From: Spirosoma terrae
GTDB lineage: Bacteria > Bacteroidota > Bacteroidia > Cytophagales > Spirosomataceae
Assembly (NCBI RefSeq): GCF_010435915.1
Contig: NZ_JAAFZH010000020.1
Location: forward strand, 62,001 to 126,000
DNA length: 64,000 nt
Direction of reading: 5' to 3'
In this document: positions 19,752 through 27,078 of the stretch, piece by piece
Position numbering within the stretch: position 1 is the stretch's first letter
Layout: every line of letters begins with the position of its first letter
Notes under the pieces: model-generated
The model's database searches: none
Seen by the model: only the letters and a program-made list of their open reading frames with translations
Told to the model about the DNA's origin: nothing
Made by a program: the position numbers and the translations under genes

Positions 19752-21182
19752 CTATAGCGTATAGCCGCCATTGTATTGCCGCTTCACAAATTGATTCGCA
19801 TAATCGAAGTTGGTGATTTTCATGCTTTTACCATCCCAGAGCAGTTTTTTACGTCCGGGGAATTTACCTCCTTCGCGAGCCAGGTAGGAACGAGTCGCCA
19901 GATTGCCCATCAACACGGTTTCGGTTAATGGCCCTGCTTCATCAAACGAAGAGGACGTATAGGCACCATACCCTTGTTTGCAGGCTTTTACCCACTGCTG
20001 CTGATGGCCTTCTGTTTTTCCGTCGACCAGTGGCTTTACTGGCGCTGGCAAGGCTTTACCGGCAAATTTACTGCTTGGTAACAGGATCGGATTATTACCG
20101 AACAAGCCACCGGCCAGCATGCCTTTTGTACCGATAAACAACATCCCGCCATCGATCTCCCGAAACATTTCGTGATACTCGACGCCATCGGGAAGCGGTG
20201 GTCGTATGCCTCCATCGAACCAGGAGAATTTTATTTCCTTCACTTTTTTATCCTCAGACGGGAAGGTCAGGTGTATAGCTGACGATGGAGGGCATACGTC
20301 ATCATAAAAAGCTTCCTGAAAAAAGTCAGAATAGACCGAACCAACACTACACTCTACCGAGGTTGGATACTTGAGTTTTAGCGCCCGGAACGGTACGTCC
20401 ATAAAATGGCAACCCATATCCCCTAAAGCACCCGTACCGAAATCCCAGTAGCCGCGCCAGCGGGTTGGCATATAGGCTTCATGATAATCACGATTGGGCG
20501 CCGTTCCCAGCCATAGCGGCCAGTTCACGCCAGCAGGTACGGGCTGCGACTCGCCTTTATCCTTCGGCGACCGGACGCCCTGCGGCCACACGGGCCGATT
20601 AGTCCAGCAATAGACCGTATGGACGTGACCGATCATTTTTTTCTGAATCGCGGTTTCGATGATACGTGTCGCATCGCCTGAGCTTCCCTGGTTTCCCATT
20701 TGGGTCACTACCTTATACCTACGGGCCGCTTCGGTCAGCATTCGGGCTTCATAAATATCGTGGGTTAATGGTTTTTCGACATACACATGCTTGCCAAGCT
20801 GCATGGCAGCCATAGCAATAGGCGCGTGCATATGATCGGGCGTACTAACAATAACCGCATCGAAGGTTTTGCCCACTTTATCAAACATCTCCCGATAATC
20901 CTGAAAATAGGGAGCACTGGAAAACTGAGCGCGGTATTTTTTGGCCTCTCTATCGTCGACATCGCAAAGTGCCACGATATTATCCGAACCATTATTGTGG
21001 GCCAGACGGATATTGACATCGGCTTTACCGCCACAGCCAACAGCGGCAATGTTTAGTTTGTCGGAAGGAGCGATAAACCCCTTACCACCTAAAACATGAC
21101 GAGGAACAATAAAGAAACTGGCAGCCGCTACTGCACTGCTGTGGAGAAATTTTCGACGGGATGTAGATTGATCAAGCGACAT
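19752..21182 (-). CDS. Tat-exported Gfo/Idh/MocA family oxidoreductase
   Basis: The 476-residue protein begins with a twin-arginine signal (SRRKFLHSS with R9-R10, then a hydrophobic core), so it should be exported folded with its cofactor. The N-terminal Rossmann fold has NIAAVGCGGKADVN. The Gfo/Idh/MocA signature EKPLTH follows near residue 136, then a large C-terminal alpha/beta substrate domain. Many Tat-exported members of this family in Bacteroidetes act on sugars, including oxidation at C3 of glycosides. That would fit the DUF1080 proteins at 33043-35873 but is not shown. A hairpin (21186-21250) lies just upstream of its start, and an SCP2 gene lies upstream on the same strand. Confidence 0.93.
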   Translation of the reverse strand: MSLDQSTSRRKFLHSSAVAAASFFIVPRHVLGGKGFIAPSDKLNIAAVGCGGKADVNIRLAHNNGSDNIVALCDVDDREAKKYRAQFSSAPYFQDYREMFDKVGKTFDAVIVSTPDHMHAPIAMAAMQLGKHVYVEKPLTHDIYEARMLTEAARRYKVVTQMGNQGSSGDATRIIETAIQKKMIGHVHTVYCWTNRPVWPQGVRSPKDKGESQPVPAGVNWPLWLGTAPNRDYHEAYMPTRWRGYWDFGTGALGDMGCHFMDVPFRALKLKYPTSVECSVGSVYSDFFQEAFYDDVCPPSSAIHLTFPSEDKKVKEIKFSWFDGGIRPPLPDGVEYHEMFREIDGGMLFIGTKGMLAGGLFGNNPILLPSSKFAGKALPAPVKPLVDGKTEGHQQQWVKACKQGYGAYTSSSFDEAGPLTETVLMGNLATRSYLAREGGKFPGRKKLLWDGKSMKITNFDYANQFVKRQYNGGYTL

Positions 21183-21185
21183 GGG

Positions 21186-21250
21186 TACTAGATATTGGAC
21201 GTTGACTGGTAAATCTACGCTTAAAAAAATCTAACTTCCAATACCTAATA
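21186..21250. repeat. Imperfect inverted repeat upstream of the Gfo/Idh/MocA gene
   Basis: Bases 21186-21203 pair with 21233-21250 at 15 of 18 positions. The left arm ends four bases from the start codon of the minus-strand gene. It resembles two other AT-rich hairpins in this window (55882-55950 and 61103-61195) in composition and short internal repeats. Confidence 0.5.
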
Positions 21251-21265
21251 TCCAATACTGAAATT

Positions 21266-21562
21266 TTAAGCCATCAGCTGGCCCATCTTCATTGCGGTGC
21301 CCATATCGCCCTTTACTTTCAGCTTTCCCGTCATAAAGGCCATCATTGGGTTTAGATCACCAGTGCCCATTTTTACCAGATTATCGATGCTGACGTGCAG
21401 ATCGCAATCGGCCGGTTTATCATCATTTGATACAACAACTGGCGATTGTGTAGCATCGATGTAGACAACTCCCTGATCCGTCACTAGCTTTGCAGTCGCA
21501 TTCAGGCTATCGGCATTAGCGGCTTTGGTTCGAATCTGGTCGGTTAATTCCTGTAGGCTCAT
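21266..21562 (-). CDS. SCP2 sterol-carrier-like domain protein
   Basis: The 98-residue protein consists of a single SCP2-like domain. It has the alternating strand pattern and the diagnostic end segment NPMMAFMTGKLKVKGDMG, then a short helix. SCP2 domains bind lipids or acyl chains in a hydrophobic tunnel and, as stand-alone cytosolic proteins, may act as lipid carriers. It lies 83 bases upstream of the oxidoreductase gene on the same strand; the hairpin in the gap makes it uncertain whether they form one operon. Confidence 0.85.
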   Translation of the reverse strand: MSLQELTDQIRTKAANADSLNATAKLVTDQGVVYIDATQSPVVVSNDDKPADCDLHVSIDNLVKMGTGDLNPMMAFMTGKLKVKGDMGTAMKMGQLMA

Positions 21563-21644
21563 GTTAAAAGGCTTCGTTTGTTTTTATGAAACTATGCCGC
21601 GAAAATAAGGTTTTTAGTATCGTTAGAATGTTTATTCTCCATCA

Positions 21645-22100
21645 ATGCGGTCGCAATTTTTAACTCTACTCTGTGTTCTTACGTTTTTGAGCTGTGCTCT
21701 GGGCCTGGCCGATTCGGTTATATCGTACGGGCAAAGTCAGTCTGTAGCCGAAACAGCTTACATTAAACGTAAATCTACCCCTCAGGAAACCCCCAAACAG
21801 TCTAAACAATATTTTGAGGATAGAGGCCCAACGGGCGATCAGCCCATACCTGGCAATCCCGACGAAATACAGCGTTTATCGATAGCCCAATTTATCTACT
21901 CCCTCATCACGCTGATCGGAGCCATTCTGATGTTCCAGCTACGTAAGATCGGCTTCTGGATTTATGTAGCCGGAGTGCTTGTCGGCTTTGTTCTACCCGT
22001 CACGCTCGTCGGTTTCAGCGCGCTCAATACGTCATTTGGTGTATTCTTCAGCCTTCTGTTTACCGGTTTGTACTGGCTCAACATCAACGACATGCACTAA
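21645..22100 (+). CDS. Predicted membrane protein of unknown function
   Basis: The protein has 151 residues. The first 20 are hydrophobic (a signal anchor or first helix), followed by a polar, Pro/Gln-rich loop of about 60 residues. Three further hydrophobic helices lie at about 80-100, 104-122 and 126-145. No family motif is recognised. It is convergent with the HAD hydrolase gene that ends at 22119, with 18 bases between the stops. Confidence 0.7.
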   Translation: MRSQFLTLLCVLTFLSCALGLADSVISYGQSQSVAETAYIKRKSTPQETPKQSKQYFEDRGPTGDQPIPGNPDEIQRLSIAQFIYSLITLIGAILMFQLRKIGFWIYVAGVLVGFVLPVTLVGFSALNTSFGVFFSLLFTGLYWLNINDMH

Positions 22101-22118
22101 CAATAGCCATCATAGCAT

Positions 22119-22739
22119 TTAGAGTGTTAAGCCAAATCCAGCTAATGCCTGACGGGTTTTGTCGTAGCTCGTGTGCTGCAGGCAGTTCATACCCAGTGTG
22201 CGGGCCACCTGCACGAACATGAGCCGGTCATCAATATAGATAACCTGATCGGGTTCAACCTGTGCTACGTCGAGCGCTAACTGAAAAATATCCGTGTCGG
22301 GTTTGCGTAGGTGGACGTAACACGATGAGACGAACGCATCGAAGAACGTATCTAATCCAAATTGACGAATTCGGTACGCATTGATTTCACGGCCTTCATT
22401 ATTGACGGCAATGAGTTTTAACCCATGCGCCTGTTTTAGCTGGCTTACGAGCTGAATCATATCCGGAAAAGGCTCGGACTGCTCCATAATAAACCGGGTA
22501 AACTCCAGCGGAGAATACGGTCGTTTTTCGTAAAAAACGATACGTTTTAAGTAATCGTCCAGGCTCAATTTGCCCGACTCATACGTATCGAACGTCAAAT
22601 GATGGCGTTCGTTGAGCTGTTCATAATCCAGATTAAACAGTTCGGCAGCCCGTTTTCGGGCGTTTCGATCCCAGCCATTCGTTAATAATACTCCACCTAT
22701 ATCCAGAAAGAGCGCTTTGATCGGTTGCGTTGGCGTCAT
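22119..22739 (-). CDS. HAD superfamily hydrolase
   Basis: I chose ATG 22739 (MTPTQPIKALFLDIGG) over ATG 22784, because the extra 15 residues are hydrophobic and unlike HAD starts. The protein then has 206 residues. Motif I is FLDIGGVLLTNGW with nucleophile D13, a form common in HAD-IA members in which the second Asp is replaced by Gly. A helical cap follows. The Lys of motif III is in HLRKPDTDIF, and motif IV is VIYIDDR. It probably dephosphorylates a small metabolite, which cannot be named from sequence. Confidence 0.9.
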   Translation of the reverse strand: MTPTQPIKALFLDIGGVLLTNGWDRNARKRAAELFNLDYEQLNERHHLTFDTYESGKLSLDDYLKRIVFYEKRPYSPLEFTRFIMEQSEPFPDMIQLVSQLKQAHGLKLIAVNNEGREINAYRIRQFGLDTFFDAFVSSCYVHLRKPDTDIFQLALDVAQVEPDQVIYIDDRLMFVQVARTLGMNCLQHTSYDKTRQALAGFGLTL

Positions 22740-22822
22740 GAGCAATTGTGTAGTTGAACGATAAGTCAGCAACAAAAAAAGCAAAACAGTCCTGGATAAA
22801 CTAGCGGCTGGCCTGCCGTTTA

Positions 22823-23260
22823 CTAGCCTGCCAGGCGCTGACTTTCTGGATCGGCTACCAGATTTCTCAACGTAGTGCGCTCATAAACGGATAAGTTAGC
22901 ATCGCGGACGCGTTCCATAATAGGCCTGATCGTACACGTTTCTTCATCGTCACAATCGTCGCAACGAACGTAGAAGTTCAGGGAAACGCAGGGCGTTGGC
23001 GCAATTGGCCCATCAATGATCCGAACCACCTGAGCCAGATTAACTCGTTCCGGTTCAACACGTAACAGGTAACCTCCGCCCTTCCCTTTCTGGCTTTGCA
23101 GAATACCATGGTTCCTTAACTCCAGAAGAATCGCTTCCAGAAATTTTTTGGGAATATTTTCCTGGGCCGATATATATGATATTAAAACTGGCCCGTTTCC
23201 GAACTGCTCAGTCAGCACTTTAAGTGCTTTTATAGCATATTTTGCTTTTTTAGAAATCAT
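22823..23260 (-). CDS. Rrf2 family transcriptional regulator
   Basis: The 145-residue protein starts MISKKAKYAIKAL and has a winged helix with IPKKFLEAILLELRNHGIL and the wing KGKGGGYLL, typical of Rrf2. The signature VVRIIDGPIAPTPC follows. Four cysteines (C91, C100, C103, C109) could bind an iron-sulfur cluster, as in IscR, NsrR and RsrR, although Rrf2 proteins usually have three. Upstream lies an inverted repeat GTAACC-N13-GGTTAC (23351-23375) that might be its own operator. The regulated genes are not evident; the regulator stands alone here. Confidence 0.9.
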   Translation of the reverse strand: MISKKAKYAIKALKVLTEQFGNGPVLISYISAQENIPKKFLEAILLELRNHGILQSQKGKGGGYLLRVEPERVNLAQVVRIIDGPIAPTPCVSLNFYVRCDDCDDEETCTIRPIMERVRDANLSVYERTTLRNLVADPESQRLAG

Positions 23261-23748
23261 GATTTTATCTCTTTTAGGCGAATGGTTCCAAGGGTGGGTG
23301 TATAATCGCTACTGCTAAATTTCTGGCAAAAGTTACTTACCAATAAACTAGTAACCTTGATTTACTATAGGTTACCTCAAAAGAAAATTAGCTCAAACAA
23401 CAAATAAACACCTATTTATTAGCAATCAGTCAATAGACTTCTGACCATAACAGTCAATTATTTTCAGTATAGCCCACAACGACCGCCGTTTTAAGTCGCT
23501 AATTATAAGGATTACGTTAAAAATCCTACTAAACCGATAGAAAAAAATCCTATTTAGAATTAATATACCTACTTGTCACTTATTATACACTTACTGTTAG
23601 GCCTATTTTAGGCCATTAGTGTGTCAATAAATTGTGATACTTGCCTCTATACAGCCATAATTTTAATCCTGGACAACGTTGCCTGGCTTGTTAATTCAGC
23701 TATCGGAACGATGCCTATGCCTGCCAAATCAGACGGCCAAACATAATA

Positions 23749-23782
23749 ACTAATAAATTAGTTGTAAAACTAAAACATTAGT
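23749..23782. promoter_or_regulatory. Two operator-like palindromes for the BlaI-type repressor
   Basis: ACTAATAAATTAGT (23749-23762) and ACTAAAACATTAGT (23769-23782) share the form ACTAA-N4-TTAGT. Their centres are 20 bases apart, about two helical turns, so dimers would bind the same face. BlaI/MecI/CopY repressors bind such dyads in front of their own genes, and the blaI-type start is 38 bases downstream. Confidence 0.7.
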
Positions 23783-23792
23783 CATACCTTTC
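23762..23792 (+). promoter_or_regulatory. Promoter of the blaI-M56-M56 operon
   Basis: TTG at 23762-23764 (-33 element) and TACCTTTC at 23785-23792 (-7 element, one mismatch to TAnnTTTG) are 20 bases apart, as in Bacteroidetes promoters. The two operator-like palindromes overlap and fill the spacer, as expected for repression. Confidence 0.55.
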
Positions 23793-23820
23793 AGCCATTA
23801 TACTGATTCTACTACTTCCT

Positions 23821-24192
23821 ATGCAACTACGCGAACTCACTAAAGCCGAAGAAGAGATCATGCGGGTACTATGGCAGATCAAAAAGGGCTTTGTCAAAGA
23901 CGTCCTGGCCGAATTACCAGAGCCTAAACCGGCCTATAACACCGTTTCTACGTTCATTAGGATTTTAGAAAAGAAGGAACTGGTAGGATACACGGCTTAC
24001 GGCAAAACCCATGAGTATTATCCGCTCATTACGGAAGAAGAGTACCGTCGCTTCCAGACCGACCAGCTGATGGCGAATTATTTCGACAATTCGCTCAAAA
24101 AGCTCGTATCGTTCTTCGTACAGGATAAGAACATTAGTCTATCAGAAGCCGACGAAATCATTAACCTCCTAAACAAAAAGAAAGACCAATGA
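23821..24192 (+). CDS. BlaI/MecI/CopY family transcriptional repressor
   Basis: The 123-residue protein is a BlaI/MecI-type winged helix. It starts LRELTKAEEEIMRVLWQI and continues with PKPAYNTVSTFIRILEKK as recognition helix and GKTHEYYPLI as wing; a C-terminal dimerisation helix follows. It should repress its own promoter through the dyads at 23749-23782. In staphylococci the partner BlaR1 triggers cleavage of BlaI. Here the overlapping next gene (ATGA) encodes an M56 peptidase that could do the same for a different signal. Confidence 0.95.
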   Translation: MQLRELTKAEEEIMRVLWQIKKGFVKDVLAELPEPKPAYNTVSTFIRILEKKELVGYTAYGKTHEYYPLITEEEYRRFQTDQLMANYFDNSLKKLVSFFVQDKNISLSEADEIINLLNKKKDQ

Positions 24193-25607
24193 GCGCCCTC
24201 GACTATTTCCTGAAGGCTAACCTTTACGGCTTATTGTTCACGAGTTGTTACTGGTTTCTGCTACGTAAACATACGTTTTTTAGCCTCAACCGGGCCTATT
24301 TACTGGTTTCGGTCGGTCTATCGCTCCTTCTGCCATTACTAATCCTACCAGCAAAAACCGTTGAAACGCTTCCAGCCACAATCCCCATCGGCGTTATCAC
24401 ACTACCCGCTTCAACAATGGCGACCCCAGTTGCCGAAACGGGCCCCGACTGGCAGCAAATTGGCTTATGGAGCTATGCAGGAATAGCGCTATTTCTACTG
24501 GTTCGTCTGGGTCTACAAGTTGGTCGATTGATGAGACTAATTCGGCAATCGACCAGACACGTACAGGATGAGTATGTACTCGTTCAGCCAAACAACCCGC
24601 AAATTCCTACATTCTCGTTTTTCCAGTACGTTATTCTCAATCCGGCCGATACACGTAATGAATTAATTCTACAGCACGAACTAGTTCATGTGCGCCAATA
24701 CCATAGCGCTGATGTGCTCGGACTGGGCATACTGCGGGCGCTCTTCTGGGCCTGCCCAGTAGTATGGCTGACTGATAAACTCTTGCGTCAGGTTCACGAA
24801 TTCTTAGCCGATAAACCCGCCAGCCAACCAACCGAGTATGCTCGTTTCTTAGTCGCCTATTCGTTCGGCACAAAACCGGGTCTGACTAATCCCGACATGA
24901 TTACGAACAGTTTCTTTACCCCCTCACTCCTGAAACAGCGGATTATGATGTTACATCAGAAAGCCACCACCCGCTGGGCATTGGGCAAATACGCGCTGGT
25001 GTTTCCGTTAGCTTTCAGCTTGCTGGCAATGACTACGGCACGGAATGAAATCACCACTGTAGCCAATCAGGTTCTGGATGAACCAAAGACCATATCTGGC
25101 CACCTACTGAGCTCTTCTGATAGCCAGACTATCCCTGTAGCTCAGCCTCCTAAGCATCAACAATCCAACGCTGCGCCAAATCCTCAGCGCACAACAGGTG
25201 AAAATCAACAGAAACGCGCGATTCCAGCAGAAACGGCAAAGCCAGCCACTGATTCAGAGGAAGATACCAAAACATTCAGAACTACTGCCTACCCATCCCC
25301 TTCTGCTTTCGTTATTACGCCTGGCAATCAGTCAGATCATGCTTTCAAAACCGACACTACCCCTCGGGGTCGTCTCATTCCTACGTTGAATTCACCGATA
25401 CGTATTCGTGGACGAGGGCCACTTGGGCCATTGGGTGGCGAGCCTCTTTACATCGTTGATAGCGCAGCCGTATCATCTGCTCGTATACAAGCCATTGATC
25501 AGAATGAGATTTCGCAGATAGAGGTTCTCACAGGCGAAGGAGCAGCCAACCGATATGGCGAAAAAGGTAAATATGGAGTCGTTATTATAACCACGAAAAA
25601 GAAATGA
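24189..25607 (+). CDS. M56 family metallopeptidase with plug-like C-terminal tail
   Basis: The protein has 472 residues. Transmembrane helices lie at about 10-25, 38-53, 92-110 and 272-285. The zinc site is HELVH at 163-167 with a downstream E204 in VHEFLAD. This is the BlaR1/MecR1 peptidase layout without a penicillin-binding domain. After a Gln/Pro/Ser-rich linker (about 300-390), the last 60 residues (EPLYIVD, ISQIEVLTGEGAANRYG, GVVIITTKKK) resemble the end of TonB-receptor plug domains. This tail is presumably periplasmic and may contact a receptor or sense a ligand. The gene overlaps both neighbours by four bases. Its likely role is to inactivate the BlaI-type repressor on a signal. Confidence 0.92.
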   Translation: MSALDYFLKANLYGLLFTSCYWFLLRKHTFFSLNRAYLLVSVGLSLLLPLLILPAKTVETLPATIPIGVITLPASTMATPVAETGPDWQQIGLWSYAGIALFLLVRLGLQVGRLMRLIRQSTRHVQDEYVLVQPNNPQIPTFSFFQYVILNPADTRNELILQHELVHVRQYHSADVLGLGILRALFWACPVVWLTDKLLRQVHEFLADKPASQPTEYARFLVAYSFGTKPGLTNPDMITNSFFTPSLLKQRIMMLHQKATTRWALGKYALVFPLAFSLLAMTTARNEITTVANQVLDEPKTISGHLLSSSDSQTIPVAQPPKHQQSNAAPNPQRTTGENQQKRAIPAETAKPATDSEEDTKTFRTTAYPSPSAFVITPGNQSDHAFKTDTTPRGRLIPTLNSPIRIRGRGPLGPLGGEPLYIVDSAAVSSARIQAIDQNEISQIEVLTGEGAANRYGEKGKYGVVIITTKKK

Positions 25608-26977
25608 ATACGCTACCTTACCTCCTTACAGCCAGCCTGTATATGGCATTGTTTTACAGTTGCTATTGGTTGGTGCTACGTCGAAATACGTTTTTCGGCT
25701 TAAACCGGGCTTATCTGCTGGGATCGATTTCTCTTTCGCTGGTATTGCCGTTCATCCAGCTACCAGCTGGAACCTCAGACGTATTACCGCTGGAAACGGT
25801 TACGTTACCCGCTTTTACGGTAGGCAACACTACCGACACAGATACGCTCACAACAGTACAATGGCTTTGGCTAGCTTACGCTTTGGGCGTTATGGTTATG
25901 CTTGTTCGGTTGGGACTCAACCTTCGGTCGGTTCTACAGCTAATTGGCAGCGGGGTAGCCGAAAAAGCACCCTCATACACACTTGTTTACCTTCCCGACG
26001 ACTCCTCGCCTTCTTTCTCGTTCGGCCGCTTTCTGGTGCTGAATTATACCGATGCCAGTAATCGGCCAGCAGCATTGCTACGTCATGAAGAAGCCCATAT
26101 TCGGCAACGACATACGCTGGATGTGCTATTTCTGGAAGCAGTACGTATTGTCTTCTGGTTTAACCCCGTATTGTGGCTTTATAAGCGATCTCTACAGGAA
26201 ATTCATGAGTTTCTGGCCGACCGCTCTGTGCTGCAAACGCCACAACCCGATTATCCACGGCAACTAGTAGCCTACGCGCTAAACGTTCCGCCCGCGACAT
26301 TAATAACTCCCTTTGTCTCTAAATCAACCCTTAAACAACGACTAATTATGCTACAGAAAACAGAATCCAGCCGCCGTTCTCTTTTAGGGTACGCCCTTGC
26401 GCTTCCGCTTGCTGCCCTGCTGGTTATGTGTACACAATCCGAACAGGATCTACCCCAGGTTAATTCGGTGCAGAAATCGGCCAAAGTAAAAGGTGAGGTA
26501 TTCACTGAAGTTGAGCAACATCCCCAGTTTCCGGGCGGGATGCAAAAACTCGGCGAGTTCCTTGGTGAAAACTTAAAATACCCTGCTGCGGCCCAGAAAG
26601 CGAAAATTGAAGGCAAGGTATTCGTGAGCTTCATCGTCACCACTCAAGGCGAAATCACGGATGTAAAAACTGACAAAGGAATTGGTTTTGGTGCCGATGA
26701 AGAAGCCGTGCGGGTGATTTCAATGATGCCACGCTGGATACCAGGCAAACAGGCAGGCCAGAGCGTGAATGTAAAATACACCATGCCTATCCGGTTCCAG
26801 CTGGAAGAGAATCAATCGAACTTCAGTAACGATTCGTTTAAAGACGTTCAAAAAATCCTTATTGACGGCAAAGTTGTTAGCAAAGCCGACCTAGAGCAAT
26901 TGTCGCCAAATAACATTGCCAGTGTGAATGTGGACAAGAATACCAAAACGATTTCTGTGACCACCAAATCAAAATAG
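25604..26977 (+). CDS. M56 family metallopeptidase fused to a TonB C-terminal domain
   Basis: The 457-residue protein has the same fold as its upstream neighbour: helices at about 7-25, 38-54, 88-104 and 262-275, with HEEAH at 161-165 and HEFLAD near 201. The fourth helix leads into a periplasmic TonB C-terminal domain (about 310-400: FPGGMQKLGEFLGENLKYP, GKVFVSFIV, PRWIPGKQAGQSVNV). A short tail (DGKVVSKADLEQLSPNNI) recalls the plug-like tail of the neighbour. The pair probably arose by duplication. TonB domains normally pull on receptors, so this protein may couple peptidase activity to contact with an outer-membrane protein. The long hairpin at 26986 ends the operon. Confidence 0.92.
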   Translation: MNTLPYLLTASLYMALFYSCYWLVLRRNTFFGLNRAYLLGSISLSLVLPFIQLPAGTSDVLPLETVTLPAFTVGNTTDTDTLTTVQWLWLAYALGVMVMLVRLGLNLRSVLQLIGSGVAEKAPSYTLVYLPDDSSPSFSFGRFLVLNYTDASNRPAALLRHEEAHIRQRHTLDVLFLEAVRIVFWFNPVLWLYKRSLQEIHEFLADRSVLQTPQPDYPRQLVAYALNVPPATLITPFVSKSTLKQRLIMLQKTESSRRSLLGYALALPLAALLVMCTQSEQDLPQVNSVQKSAKVKGEVFTEVEQHPQFPGGMQKLGEFLGENLKYPAAAQKAKIEGKVFVSFIVTTQGEITDVKTDKGIGFGADEEAVRVISMMPRWIPGKQAGQSVNVKYTMPIRFQLEENQSNFSNDSFKDVQKILIDGKVVSKADLEQLSPNNIASVNVDKNTKTISVTTKSK

Positions 26978-26985
26978 TTCTATAT

Positions 26986-27060
26986 AAAAAGATCTCCCAG
27001 GGAGGCACCGAGAACACAACTAAAACCTGCATTCTCGGTGCCTCCCTGGGAGATCTTTTT
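26986..27060. terminator. Bidirectional terminator with 29-bp perfect stem
   Basis: Bases 26986-27014 are the exact reverse complement of 27032-27060 around a 17-base loop. The outer ends are A5 and T5, giving a U-tract in both directions. It lies between the convergent M56 and M4 protease genes. The stem is unusually long for a terminator. Confidence 0.9.
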
Positions 27061-27078
27061 ATGGGAAACCGACGGATT

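Larger units (their letters stand above)
23261..23820. other. AT-rich divergent intergenic region with operator-like repeats
   Basis: This gap of 560 bases lies between the divergent rrf2 and blaI-type genes. Near the rrf2 side is GTAACC-N13-GGTTAC (arms 23351-23356 and 23370-23375). Near the blaI side are two ACTAA-N4-TTAGT palindromes, listed separately. The middle part is AT-rich and I see no reading frame or RNA gene in it. Confidence 0.6.

Noticed and set aside
24189-26977. BlaR1-like beta-lactam sensors
   Set aside because: Both M56 proteins lack a penicillin-binding domain and no beta-lactamase gene is near; only the peptidase core is shared.
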